Shown: positions 46,037 to 54,281 of the stretch, piece after piece | Layout: each line of letters begins with the position of its first letter | How positions within the stretch are numbered: position 1 is the first letter of the stretch | DNA from: CAZEKB01 sp964512225 | GTDB taxonomy: Bacteria; Myxococcota_A; UBA796; UBA9615 | Reading direction: 5' to 3' | Assembly (NCBI GenBank): GCA_964512225.1 | Contig: CAZEKB010000031.1 | Coordinates: 3,033 to 67,032 of the forward strand | Length of the DNA: 64,000 nt | Translations under genes and position numbers: made by a program | Notes under the pieces: model-generated | What the model was told of the DNA's origin: nothing | Databases searched by the model: none | The model's input: the letters and a program-made list of their open reading frames with translations, nothing else

Positions 46037-46773
46037 CCTTCGGCGGCGGCCATCTCGTTCAGGATCGCCTCGGCGGCGGCGCGGCGGTCGACGGCGTTGC
46101 GGATCGGTCGCCCGACGACCAGGTAGTCGCTGCCGAGCGCCACGGCCTCGCCCGGCGTGAGGATGCGCTTCTGGTCCCCGGCCGCGGAGCCGGCCGGGCG
46201 GATGCCGGGGGTGAGGATCCGAAACGGCCGCGGCAGGGCCGGCCGCAGCAGGCGCAGCTCCTGGGGCGAGGCGACCACGCCGCCGCACCCCGCGTCGCGG
46301 ACCAGGCGCGCGAGGGCGAGCACCTGGTCGGCCGTCGTGCGCTGGACGCCGATGTCGGCGAGGTCTCCGTCGTCCAGGGACGTCAGGACCGTCACGGCGA
46401 GCACGGTGGGCCGGGGGAGCCCGGCCTCGGCGGCGCCCGCGGCCGCTCCCGCCGCGGCGGCCTGGAGCATCGCTCGGCCGCCCGACGCGTGCACCGTCAT
46501 CAGCTGCGCCCCGAGGCGGGCGGCGGCGCGGCACGACCCCTCGACCTGCGCGGGGATGTCGTGGAACTTGAGGTCCACGAACACCCGGTACCCGAGCTCC
46601 CGGATCGCCGCCACCAGCGGCGCCCCGGCGGTCGTGAAGAGGCGCGATCCGACCTTGATCCAGCGGAGGGTGCCGGCGAGGTCCCGGGCGCACGCGAGGG
46701 CAGCGTCCGGTTCGTCGATGTCCAGGGCGAAGACGAGTCGGTCGCGGGCGAGATCGAGCGATGGGGTCGACAT
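46033..46773 (-). CDS. pyrF: orotidine 5'-phosphate decarboxylase
   Basis: 246 residues, standard bacterial length. The active-site signature FVDLKFHDIP provides D67, K69 and D72, with K40 upstream (IKVGSRLF), and the phosphate loop region reads LTPGIRP ... YLVVGRPI. It decarboxylates OMP to UMP, the last step of pyrimidine synthesis. ATG 46773 is preceded by TACACT only 8 bases upstream and no ribosome binding site, so the message may be leaderless. Divergent from recD2, which shares a 69-bp gap. Confidence 0.9.
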   Translation of the reverse strand: MSTPSLDLARDRLVFALDIDEPDAALACARDLAGTLRWIKVGSRLFTTAGAPLVAAIRELGYRVFVDLKFHDIPAQVEGSCRAAARLGAQLMTVHASGGRAMLQAAAAGAAAGAAEAGLPRPTVLAVTVLTSLDDGDLADIGVQRTTADQVLALARLVRDAGCGGVVASPQELRLLRPALPRPFRILTPGIRPAGSAAGDQKRILTPGEAVALGSDYLVVGRPIRNAVDRRAAAEAILNEMAAAEG

Positions 46774-46781
46774 GGGGAGGG

Positions 46782-46787
46782 AGTGTA
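46782..46787 (-). promoter_or_regulatory. probable -10 element for a leaderless pyrF transcript
   Basis: TACACT on the minus strand, 8 bases before the pyrF ATG. With a start site about 7 bases downstream the transcript would begin at or next to the ATG. No clear -35 element is seen. Confidence 0.4.
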
Positions 46788-46828
46788 GACAGGTCCGCGC
46801 GCGGGGGCGTGCCGCGGGCGCTCGGCAG

Positions 46829-46834
46829 TAGACT
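46829..46834 (+). promoter_or_regulatory. probable -10 element for a leaderless recD2 transcript
   Basis: TAGACT on the plus strand, 8 bases before the TTG start of recD2, mirrors the arrangement for divergent pyrF 42 bases away. Confidence 0.4.
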
Positions 46835-46842
46835 CGAATCCC

Positions 46843-49071
46843 TTGAGCGACACCCCCCTCTTCCCCGACCGCGCTCCTTCGGCGACCCCGCCGGAAGGCG
46901 CCGCCGCGCTCGAGGGGGTGCTCGAGCACGTCGTCTACCGGAGCGACGACGGGGACTTCCTCATCGGCCGACTCAAGATCGAGGGGCGCGCGATCCCCGT
47001 GACCATCAAGGGCGCCATGCCCGGGGTGGAGAAGGGCGAGCGACTCCGAGTCGAGGGCCGCTGGCGCGAGGACGCGCGGTACGGCCGCCAGCTCCTGGTC
47101 GACCAGTTCCTGCCGGTCACGCCAACGACCCCGGCCGGGCTGGAGCGCTACCTCTCCGGGGGGCAGGTGGACGGGATCGGGCCCGTGTTCGCGGGGCGCC
47201 TGGTGCGGCACTTCGGCAAGGACGTGCTGCACGTGCTCGACCGGGCTCCCGAGCGGCTGCGCGAGGTCCCCGGCATCGGGCCCGCCCGGGCGCGGAAGGT
47301 CGCGGAGGCCTGGGCGCGGTCCCGCGCGCTGAAGTCGACGGTCATCTTCCTGCACGGGCTCGGCCTCGGGGCGGGGCTCGCGGCGCGCATCCAGCGCGTC
47401 TACGGCGACCGCACCGTGGCCGTGGTGCGCGAGAACCCGTATCGGCTGGCGGGCGACGTCTCGGGGGTCGGGTTCCGCACCGCCGACCGCATCGCGAGGG
47501 AGCTCGGCATCGCCGGCGACTCCCCCCACCGCCTCCGGGCGGGGCTCCTCTTCGCGCTCGCCGGGGCCTCTTCGGAGGGGCACTGCTACCTCCCCGGCCC
47601 GGAGCTGCGGCGGCGCGCCGAGGAGCTCCTGGAGGAGGACTGGGACCTGATCCGACCCTGCCTGCGGGACCTGCAGCGCGAGACGACCGTCGTGCTCGAC
47701 GGTCCCCGCGCCGAGCCGCGGGTCTGGGATCGGTCGGTCCGAGACCTCGAGGTCGCCGTCGCCGAGGGGTGCCGCGCCCTGGCAGGGGGCTCGCCGCAGA
47801 CCCTGGCGCTCGACGTGCCCGCCGCCCTGAAGTGGGCCGAGGACCGGGGCGGGATTCGCCTCACGTCGGCCCAGCGCGAGGCTCTGGTCGTCGCCCTGTC
47901 CGGCACGTTCACGGTCCTGACCGGGGGCCCCGGGACGGGCAAGACCACGCTCGTGCGCGCGCTCCTCGACATGTGGGAGCGCAAGGGCCTGAAGGTCAAG
48001 CTCGCAGCCCCCACGGGCCGGGCCGCGCGTCGGATGGAGGAGGCGACGGGCCGACGCGCGAGCACGCTCCATCGCCTGCTCGAGTACTCGCCCCAGCACG
48101 GCCGCTTCCAGCGCGACCGCGCCTCGCCGCTCGCGCTCGACGCGCTCGTGGTCGACGAGGCCTCCATGCTGGATCTGCACCTCTTCGGGGCCGTCCTGGA
48201 CGGGCTCCCGAAGGCGGCCCGGCTCGTGCTCGTGGGGGACGTCGAGCAGCTGCCCTCCGTGGGGGCGGGGCGGGTTCTCGGGGACCTGATCGCGTCCGAG
48301 GTCCCGGCCGTCGTGCGGCTCGATCGTGTCTTCCGTCAGGACGAAGCGGGCCTCATCGTCGACAACGCCCACCGGATCCTGCAGGGCGGCCGACCGCGGA
48401 CGGCGAGGGGGCCCGACGGCGACTTCTTCATCATCGAGCGCGACGACCCCGAGGCCGCGCGCCGGACGGTCGTCCACCTCGTCGCCCGACGGATCCCCGA
48501 TCGCTGGGGACTGACGCCCGAGCAGGTCCAGGTGCTCGCGCCCATGCGCAAGGGGACGTGCGGCACCGAGTCGCTGAACCTCGCCCTGCGCGACGCGCTC
48601 CTGGGGCCGGAGCCCACCCCCGATGCCCCCGGGCGTCTCCCCCCTCCGAGGGTCGGCGAGCGGGTGATGCAGACCCGCAACGACTACGACAAGGACGTGT
48701 TCAACGGCGACATGGGCGTCGTCGAGTCCTGGGACGCCGCCGCGCGGAGGCTGGTGGTGCGCTTCGAGGCCCCGGAGCGGGTCGTGGCCTACGCCGCGGA
48801 CGAGCGTCACGCCCTCGTATCGGCCTACGCGATCACGATCCACAAGTCCCAGGGCAGCGAGTACCCGGCGGTGGTGCTGCCGCTCCTCACGCAGCACTTC
48901 CGGATGCTCCAACGCAACCTGCTCTACACCGCGATCACGCGGGCCGAGCGGGTGGTGGTGGTCGTGGGGAGTCGCCGCGCGATCGACCTCGCGATCGACA
49001 ACGCGGACGCCGACGTGCGGTGGACGGCGCTGGAGGAGCGGCTCCGGGCCCCGGCGGGGCGGGGGAGCTAG
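46843..49071 (+). CDS. recD2: RecD2-family ATP-dependent DNA helicase
   Basis: 742 residues from a TTG start, the normal RecD2 length. The N-terminal OB-like and helix-hairpin-helix region includes VPGIGPARARKVA (about 141) and SGVGFRTADRIA. Superfamily 1 motifs follow: Walker A GGPGTGKTT (about 362), Walker B VVDEASM (about 436), GDVEQLPSVGAG, RVFRQ, and the C-terminal AYAITIHKSQGSE and LLYTAITRA. RecD2 unwinds DNA 5' to 3' and works in repair without RecBC. The 3' end overlaps the convergent PilZ gene by four bases. Confidence 0.9.
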   Translation: MSDTPLFPDRAPSATPPEGAAALEGVLEHVVYRSDDGDFLIGRLKIEGRAIPVTIKGAMPGVEKGERLRVEGRWREDARYGRQLLVDQFLPVTPTTPAGLERYLSGGQVDGIGPVFAGRLVRHFGKDVLHVLDRAPERLREVPGIGPARARKVAEAWARSRALKSTVIFLHGLGLGAGLAARIQRVYGDRTVAVVRENPYRLAGDVSGVGFRTADRIARELGIAGDSPHRLRAGLLFALAGASSEGHCYLPGPELRRRAEELLEEDWDLIRPCLRDLQRETTVVLDGPRAEPRVWDRSVRDLEVAVAEGCRALAGGSPQTLALDVPAALKWAEDRGGIRLTSAQREALVVALSGTFTVLTGGPGTGKTTLVRALLDMWERKGLKVKLAAPTGRAARRMEEATGRRASTLHRLLEYSPQHGRFQRDRASPLALDALVVDEASMLDLHLFGAVLDGLPKAARLVLVGDVEQLPSVGAGRVLGDLIASEVPAVVRLDRVFRQDEAGLIVDNAHRILQGGRPRTARGPDGDFFIIERDDPEAARRTVVHLVARRIPDRWGLTPEQVQVLAPMRKGTCGTESLNLALRDALLGPEPTPDAPGRLPPPRVGERVMQTRNDYDKDVFNGDMGVVESWDAAARRLVVRFEAPERVVAYAADERHALVSAYAITIHKSQGSEYPAVVLPLLTQHFRMLQRNLLYTAITRAERVVVVVGSRRAIDLAIDNADADVRWTALEERLRAPAGRGS

Positions 49072-49529
49072 ATGCGGCGGGAGGCCTCGACGTAGGCGCG
49101 GATCAGGTCGCGGTCCGCGTCGGAGATGGCGTCGAACCGGAAGCCGTTGCCCATGATGTTCTCGCCGGGGCTCTCGTCGGTGAGGGCCGACACGACGGTG
49201 CCGCGGGCGCTGATCGGGTCGTGGATGCCCGGCAGGTTGAACTCGATCGTGACCTCGGTCCCCAGCTCGTAGGGCTCGGGGCTCTCGATGAACATCCCCT
49301 CCTCGGAGAGGTTGCTGCAGTTGTGGAAGTCGAGGCGGTCGTCGACGCGGCCCTCGGTCCACAGGCGCAGCGGCAGGCGATGGAAGCGCCGCCGGGCGGC
49401 CTCGTCGCGCTGGTCGAGATCGAGGTCGTCGTCGTTCTCGCCGCCGAAGCCTCGGTTCTGCCGTCGGTCGTACAGGTTGTTCAGCGTCTGCATGGGGGCC
49501 TCCACGGGGATCGGATCGCTCGGCGTCAT
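49068..49529 (-). CDS. PilZ-domain protein
   Basis: 153 residues. From about residue 48 the pattern RRFHRLPLRLW ... CSNLSEEGMFIESPEPYELG ... GNGFRFDAISDADRDLI follows the PilZ family. The RxxxR motif is present in the form RRRFHR, and the DxSxxG motif is replaced by NLSEEG, so c-di-GMP binding is possible but not certain. Many myxobacterial PilZ proteins of this short form exist without known partners. The first 45 residues are a polar, probably disordered extension. Confidence 0.75.
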   Translation of the reverse strand: MTPSDPIPVEAPMQTLNNLYDRRQNRGFGGENDDDLDLDQRDEAARRRFHRLPLRLWTEGRVDDRLDFHNCSNLSEEGMFIESPEPYELGTEVTIEFNLPGIHDPISARGTVVSALTDESPGENIMGNGFRFDAISDADRDLIRAYVEASRRI

Positions 49530-49612
49530 CGTATTCGCCGAGGATCCTCCGGGTCAAGGTAAAGTGCGCCGGTATTGGCGCGGCGGGGCTCCGGCGCCCC
49601 CGGGAGGCCACG

Positions 49613-50461
49613 ATGCGGTTCGGTCGCTGGCAGGTCACGACGCTCGACGACGGCCTCTTCAGGCTGGACGGCGGGGCGATGTTCGGCGTGGTCCCGCGGG
49701 AGGTGTGGGCCCGCCGGAGCCCCCCCGACGCGCGGAACCGCGTCGCGCTGCAGGCGCGCGTTCTGCTCCTGCGCGACGGCGACCGCACCGCCCTCGTGGA
49801 CGTGGGCATGGGCAGGCACTGGTCGGACGTGGAGCGCGACCGCTTCGGGGTCGCCGCGAGCGGAGGGGTGGCGGCGGCGCTGGCCGAGCACGGGCTCGCG
49901 CCCGCGGACGTGACCGACGTCGTCCTGACGCACCTCCACTTCGACCACGCGGGGGGCCTGGTGGTGCGCGCCCCGGACGGCTTCGGGCCCGCGTTCCCTG
50001 CCGCGACCGTGCACGTCCAGAGGCGCAACTGGGCCTGGGCGCACGCCCCGACCCGGCGGGACCGCGGGTCCTACCGCGCGGAGTGCTGGGCGCCCTACCG
50101 GGAGGGGGACCCCCGGCTGCGGCTCCTCGACGGCGACGGCGAGGTGCTCCCCGGGGTGGAGGTCTTCGTCTGCGACGGGCACACCGTCGGGCAGCAGCTG
50201 GTGCGCGTCCCCGGCGGTCCCGACGGCGCGGCCCTGCTGTACCCGTCGGACCTGCTCCCCACGGCCGCTCACCTGAGCCCGGCGTGGGGCATGGCGTACG
50301 ACCTGCAGCCGCTCGTGCTCCTCGAGGAGAAGGAGGCGCTCCTGGCGCGCGCCGAGCGAGAGGGCGAGTGGGTGGTCTTCGAGCACGACGCCGACGTCGC
50401 AGTGGGCCGCGTCGGCCGCGACGCGCGGGGGCGCAGGGCGGTGGTGGAGACCCCGACGTAG
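49613..50461 (+). CDS. metallo-beta-lactamase-fold hydrolase
   Basis: 282 residues, GGGAGG ribosome binding site before ATG 49613. The zinc motif THLHFDHAGG (about 104 to 113) is complete, with further ligands in VCDGHTVGQ (His about 190) and FEHDAD near residue 262. The N-terminal pattern (DDGLFRLDGGAMFGVVP) is typical of the quinoprotein-relay/AhlD-like subgroup. No signal peptide, so cytoplasmic. Substrate unknown; lactonase-like or thioesterase-like activity is possible. Confidence 0.85.
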   Translation: MRFGRWQVTTLDDGLFRLDGGAMFGVVPREVWARRSPPDARNRVALQARVLLLRDGDRTALVDVGMGRHWSDVERDRFGVAASGGVAAALAEHGLAPADVTDVVLTHLHFDHAGGLVVRAPDGFGPAFPAATVHVQRRNWAWAHAPTRRDRGSYRAECWAPYREGDPRLRLLDGDGEVLPGVEVFVCDGHTVGQQLVRVPGGPDGAALLYPSDLLPTAAHLSPAWGMAYDLQPLVLLEEKEALLARAEREGEWVVFEHDADVAVGRVGRDARGRRAVVETPT

Positions 50462-50532
50462 ACCGGGCCCGCTCCACGAAAGAACAACATCCTCGGTGAG
50501 TCGCGGCAACAACCCCCATCTAGCGTGTCTGG

Positions 50533-51270
50533 GTGACGAGTTCGCTTCCCGGAGGCCCCGCGCGGGCCCAGCACGGCCAAGGGATGGCCGAGTACGTCAT
50601 CGCGATGATCGCCATCGCGATCGTCGTGCTGGCGATCGTCGTGATGTTCGGGGGCAAGATCAAGAGCCTGTTCACCGTCGCGGACGCGGAGATCGCGACG
50701 CTCGGCGCCGCGGACCTCGGGGTCGGCGGCGGCGGCTCGGACGGCTCGGACGGCTCGGACGGCTCGGACGGCTCGGGCGGCGGCTCCGGCGAGGACGGGG
50801 GCGGCGACGGCGAGGCCGGCGAGGACGGCTCCGGCGACGGTGAGGGCGGCGGCTCCGGGGGCTCGGACCCCTTCGGCGGCGGCGGCTCGGGCGGGAGCGG
50901 CTCCGGGGACGGCTCCGGCGGGTCGGGCTCGGGATCGGGCTCGGGCGCCCGGGGCGGGGGCGGCGACGGCGGCGGCTCGTCCTCCGGCGACGGCCAGGCG
51001 AGCCTCGACGGCGGAGGGTCGGGCAGCTCCGAGAAGACGGCGAGGCAGGCTCGTCTGGACGAGCGGCGGGCTCGCGAGTCGGCTCAGCGGGACGAAGCGA
51101 GCCGCTGGGAGGCGAAGGCGAGGGCCGCCGAGGCCGATGAGCGGGCCCGGGCGAACGCGTCCAAGGGCGGCTTCGGCATGAACCTGATGCGGTTCCTGCT
51201 CATCGCGATCGTCCTGGGCGGGCTGGCGTTCATCGGCCGGTCCGCGGTGGGGATCATCGGGGGAGACTGA
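50533..51270 (+). CDS. Flp-pilin-like protein with long Gly/Ser/Asp-rich insert and second TM helix
   Basis: 245 residues from GTG 50533. Residues 10 to 45 look like a type IVb (Flp) prepilin: cleavage expected at G15|Q16, with E20 and Y21 at +5 and +6 and a hydrophobic helix, then GGKIKSLF. Residues about 65 to 165 are almost only Gly, Ser and Asp, with five 9-bp tandem units. A charged Arg/Ala/Glu helix (170 to 215) and a second membrane helix (FLLIAIVLGGLAFIG) end the protein. Normal Flp pilins stop near 60 residues, so this is a hybrid. No tad/cpa genes are in the window. Confidence 0.65.
   Translation: MTSSLPGGPARAQHGQGMAEYVIAMIAIAIVVLAIVVMFGGKIKSLFTVADAEIATLGAADLGVGGGGSDGSDGSDGSDGSGGGSGEDGGGDGEAGEDGSGDGEGGGSGGSDPFGGGGSGGSGSGDGSGGSGSGSGSGARGGGGDGGGSSSGDGQASLDGGGSGSSEKTARQARLDERRARESAQRDEASRWEAKARAAEADERARANASKGGFGMNLMRFLLIAIVLGGLAFIGRSAVGIIGGD
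50734..50778. repeat. five tandem 9-bp units in the pilin-like gene
   Basis: The unit GGCTCGGAC (Gly-Ser-Asp) is repeated four times exactly and once with one change, in frame. Copy-number change would alter linker length without breaking the frame. Confidence 0.75.
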
Positions 51271-51307
51271 GCCGCAGGTCCCCGAAGCCGGTGATACATT
51301 GCCCCGG

Positions 51308-52720
51308 ATGAGGATCATCCTGAGCACGGCGCCCGCCCGCTACTGGCAGACGACCAACTTCATGCTCACCAACTTCCCCCCGCTGGGGTTGGCGGTGTGC
51401 GCGGCGGCCGTGTCCCCGCCCCACGAAGTGATGATCGTCGAGAACGCGAAGCACCGGTTCAAGTCCCACGACCTGTTCAACCACGTGAAGCGCTGGGGCG
51501 CCGACGTGGTGGCGTTCACCAACAACTTCTATCCCGACTCGCTCGTCATCCAGAAGACCTGCCGCGAGCTGAAGGCGGCGTACCCGGGCCTGGTGACCGT
51601 CGTCGGTGGTCAGGCGCCGAGCTTCCTCCCCGAGCAGTACATCGAGCAGGGCGTGGACTACGTCGTCCTCTACGAGGCCGAGGTGACGTTCAAGCGGCTC
51701 GTCGCGTACCTCGACGGCACCGGCGACATGGACGTCTCGGAGATCCCGGGCATCGCCTGGCGGAACGAGGACGGCGAGGCGGTCGTCAACCCGAGGGCGC
51801 CCCTGCTGCAGACGTGGGACGACAAGCCGTTCCCCCGTCGGGACCTGCTTCCCTACTACCCGTCGGTGACCCGTCGCGGGTACCCGTCCACGGCCATCGA
51901 GACCGTCCGCGGCTGCCCCTACCACTGCAAGTTCTGCACGCGCCCCACCTACTGGGGCAAGCACCGCGACTACTCCGTCGAGCGCGTCCTCGAGGAGATC
52001 GCCATCATCAAGCGGCAGGGCTTCAAGGAGATGATGGTCACCGACGACACGATGGCCTTCAACATCCCGCGCATGTACGAGCAGTGCGAGGAGATGTGCC
52101 GTCGCAACCTCGACATCAGCTTCGGCGGCGCGATCCGCGCCGACACGGTCGTGAAGCACCCGGACCTCATCAAGCTCATGCGTCGCGCGGGGCTGTTCTT
52201 CGTGAACGTCGGGTTCGAGTCCTACAGCCGCCGCGCGCTCAAGGACATGAACAAGGCGACGACCATCGATCTGAATCGCCAGGCCAGCGACATCCTCCGC
52301 AAGAACGGCGTGCTGATCCTCGGGTCCCACGTGTACGGGGCGCCGGGTCAGACCGACGAGGACCTGGAGCTCATCACCCGCGACGGGATGGAGCACTGCG
52401 ACTTCTTCCGCTTGAACATGTACACGCCGCAGGTCGGCTCGGCGCTCTTCTACGAGATGACCCGCGAGGGCCGGATGCCGTCGCGGAACCCGGAGATGTT
52501 CAACCAGTTCGAGTACCTGTTCGACGACGGCCGAGACCCCCAGGAGATGAAGTGGGGCTTCGTGAAGCGCCAGCTGCAGTACTACCTGCACCCGGACGTC
52601 CTCAAGCACGCCGTCAAGAACAAGACCCCCAAGGAGCGCATCATCCGCCGCGCCTACGTGAGCGCCGCCATGTTCACCGGCTACAGAACGCTCCGTAAGG
52701 TCGGCATCGAGATCATGTGA
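51308..52720 (+). CDS. B12-binding-domain radical SAM protein
   Basis: 470 residues. Residues 1 to 140 form the cobalamin-binding Rossmann domain (FPPLGLAVCAAAV; VVGGQAPSFLP). CPYHCKFC (Cys203, 207, 210) is the radical SAM cluster site, followed by VTDDTMAFN and VGFESYSRRALKDMNK. The C-terminal part is helical and unassigned. ATG 51308 is preceded by TACATT with a 7-base gap and no ribosome binding site. It stands alone between the pilin-like gene and a convergent hydrolase gene. Reaction unknown. Confidence 0.85.
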   Translation: MRIILSTAPARYWQTTNFMLTNFPPLGLAVCAAAVSPPHEVMIVENAKHRFKSHDLFNHVKRWGADVVAFTNNFYPDSLVIQKTCRELKAAYPGLVTVVGGQAPSFLPEQYIEQGVDYVVLYEAEVTFKRLVAYLDGTGDMDVSEIPGIAWRNEDGEAVVNPRAPLLQTWDDKPFPRRDLLPYYPSVTRRGYPSTAIETVRGCPYHCKFCTRPTYWGKHRDYSVERVLEEIAIIKRQGFKEMMVTDDTMAFNIPRMYEQCEEMCRRNLDISFGGAIRADTVVKHPDLIKLMRRAGLFFVNVGFESYSRRALKDMNKATTIDLNRQASDILRKNGVLILGSHVYGAPGQTDEDLELITRDGMEHCDFFRLNMYTPQVGSALFYEMTREGRMPSRNPEMFNQFEYLFDDGRDPQEMKWGFVKRQLQYYLHPDVLKHAVKNKTPKERIIRRAYVSAAMFTGYRTLRKVGIEIM

Positions 52721-52735
52721 CCGACCCTCTCGGGG

Positions 52736-53344
52736 TCAGCGTTCGTGGATCTTCCGGAGCGACGCGCTGTCCGCGAGGTCCTGGGGAGAGACGGCGACGT
52801 CCGGGGGCATGCCGTCGGGGAAGCGCTTCGCGATGAGCTTCTTCACCGCGGGATCGGTCAGGTCGAAGTCCGACACGGGGCGCGGTTCGCTCAGCTCGAT
52901 GCCGAGGCCGCGCTCGTAGGCCTTCCAGACGAGCTCGGAGCAGTAGATGAGATCGTCGGACCACTGGAAGTACGGGTCGTAGCCCGCGCCCAGGAAGGCC
53001 GTCGCGGCCTCGGTGAGGGCCGCCGGGTCCTCGATCTCGCCCTCGAGCCGATAGACCGCGTACTTCCCGCCCTCGCCCCGCGCCACGAAGTCCTTCAGCG
53101 GCACCACCCGCACGGGCTGCACGGCCTCGACGATGCCGGGGCCGTCGTCGCCCGCGACGACCATCCCCACGTGGCTCCACTTCGAGCGCGTCGCCTTCTG
53201 GACCGCGAGGCTCTGGGCCGACCGCGACGTGTGGAAGACGATGTCGCCCACCGCGGGCTCCCAAGCGGGCTCGCCCCCCCGAAGGAGCGGGGAGGCGAGC
53301 ACGATGGAGAGGAGGATGCCCAGCGGCAGGATCGAACGGCGCAT
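52736..53344 (-). CDS. YiiX/YebB-like NlpC/P60 cysteine hydrolase
   Basis: 202 residues with an N-terminal signal peptide or anchor (ILLSIVLASPLL). GDIVFHTSRSAQSLAVQKAT followed by KWSHVGMVV and IYCSELVWKAYE is the YiiX arrangement, a permuted papain-like fold with His in SHVG and Cys in YCSE as the catalytic pair. Family members cleave amides or lipid acyl groups in the envelope. It lies 35 bases downstream of the ArsI-like gene on the same strand, but the functions do not obviously fit. Confidence 0.75.
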   Translation of the reverse strand: MRRSILPLGILLSIVLASPLLRGGEPAWEPAVGDIVFHTSRSAQSLAVQKATRSKWSHVGMVVAGDDGPGIVEAVQPVRVVPLKDFVARGEGGKYAVYRLEGEIEDPAALTEAATAFLGAGYDPYFQWSDDLIYCSELVWKAYERGLGIELSEPRPVSDFDLTDPAVKKLIAKRFPDGMPPDVAVSPQDLADSASLRKIHER

Positions 53345-53379
53345 GGACGTTCAACTCCGCAGCGCGGCTCCCTATTTCC

Positions 53380-53826
53380 TCAGCAGCAGCCGGACCTCGC
53401 CGACCCGCCGACCTCCGACGCCGAGGGAGCGCAGCAGCTGGTCGCCGCGGGCGCCGCGGGCGCGCCGTAGAACCCCTCGGTCGGGCCGTGGGTGGTGAAG
53501 TTCTCCCACGGGACGCCGTCCGGGTCGCGCAGCCACGACTTCGTCGACTCCGCGTAGCAGCAGGCCGCCATCTCGGGGGGCGCCTGGGAGGGGGCGACGC
53601 GGTCGTGCAGCGCGTGGACGTCGTCCTCCTCGTCCGCCTGGATCCCGAGGTGATCGAACCCCGGCGCCCCGCGGGCCACCACGCTCAGGTTCACGGGCGG
53701 GTCGTTCGGCATCCACTTGGCGTAGTCGCTCTCCAGGCGGGTGGGCTCCATGCCGAACAGGGTGTTGTAGAAGGCCACCGACGCATCGAGGTCGGCGACG
53801 CGGAGGCTCACGTGCAGTCGCTTCAT
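53380..53826 (-). CDS. arsI: ArsI/CadI-type metalloenzyme (C-As lyase-like)
   Basis: 148 residues, a single vicinal-oxygen-chelate domain. His5, His59 and Glu108 fit the metal triad and the Cys89-Cys90 pair (AACCYAES) fits the organoarsenical-binding thiols of ArsI; DPDGVPWENF is the shared family end. ArsI cleaves the carbon-arsenic bond of trivalent methylarsenicals. The tail carries two more Cys pairs (TSCCAP and GCC). It lies 25 bases after an ArsR-type repressor gene, as in known ars operons. A cadmium-related CadI role is the alternative. Confidence 0.8.
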   Translation of the reverse strand: MKRLHVSLRVADLDASVAFYNTLFGMEPTRLESDYAKWMPNDPPVNLSVVARGAPGFDHLGIQADEEDDVHALHDRVAPSQAPPEMAACCYAESTKSWLRDPDGVPWENFTTHGPTEGFYGAPAAPAATSCCAPSASEVGGSARSGCC

Positions 53827-53851
53827 GTCTCTTCTTTCGAGAGGGGGCTGC

Positions 53852-54169
53852 TCAGCAGCAGCCCGGGGGTTCGCAGGGCTCGGACGCCTCGACGCAGCAC
53901 TCGCGGACCAGGAAGGTCGCGAGCTCCTGCACTCGACCGAAGTCGGCCGCGTACAGGACGCGCCGCCCGTCGCGTCGCTTCTCCACCAGCCCCGCCGCTT
54001 CCAGGCGGCCCAGGTGGAAGTTGCGACTCGCCGGGGGAAGCCCGGCACGTTCGCTGATCTCGCCCGCGGGGAGGCCGGCGGGACCGACCCGAACCAGCAG
54101 GCGAAACAGCTCGAGCCGACGCCCGTGGGCGAGAGCATCGAGCACATCGACGGCGTCCATCGTTTCCAT
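53852..54169 (-). CDS. arsR: ArsR/SmtB-family repressor
   Basis: 105 residues, a winged helix with the recognition region LPPASRNFHLGRLEAAGLV and wing RRDGRRVLYAAD. There is no ELCVCDL site of classic ArsR; instead Cys91, 92, 99, 104 and 105 lie at the C-terminus (ECCVEASEPCEPPGCC), as in repressors that sense As(III) or methylarsenite through a C-terminal thiol cluster. Start may be ATG 54169 or ATG 54160. The operator at 54168-54191 overlaps its -10 element, indicating autoregulation with arsI. Confidence 0.85.
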   Translation of the reverse strand: METMDAVDVLDALAHGRRLELFRLLVRVGPAGLPAGEISERAGLPPASRNFHLGRLEAAGLVEKRRDGRRVLYAADFGRVQELATFLVRECCVEASEPCEPPGCC

Positions 54170-54191
54170 ATTTCTAGAATAGTCGAAATAT
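54168..54191 (-). promoter_or_regulatory. AT-rich inverted-repeat operator and -10 of arsR-arsI
   Basis: Perfect 7-bp arms ATATTTC and GAAATAT are separated by 10 bases that contain, on the minus strand, TATTCT (54176-54181), 6 bases before ATG 54169. The AT content contrasts sharply with the surroundings. A repressor bound here would cover the -10 element and the first start codon. Confidence 0.7.
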
Positions 54192-54281
54192 AAGAGTCCG
54201 CAACCCCCGATGAACCCGATCGGCGACGGCCCCAGCCGTCGGCTACACTGCCTGGAACCGCTTTTCAGGGAGTCCGCGCCG

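Noticed and set aside
50734..50778. CRISPR-like short repeats
   Set aside because: The 9-bp units are contiguous, in frame and code for Gly-Ser-Asp; there are no spacers.
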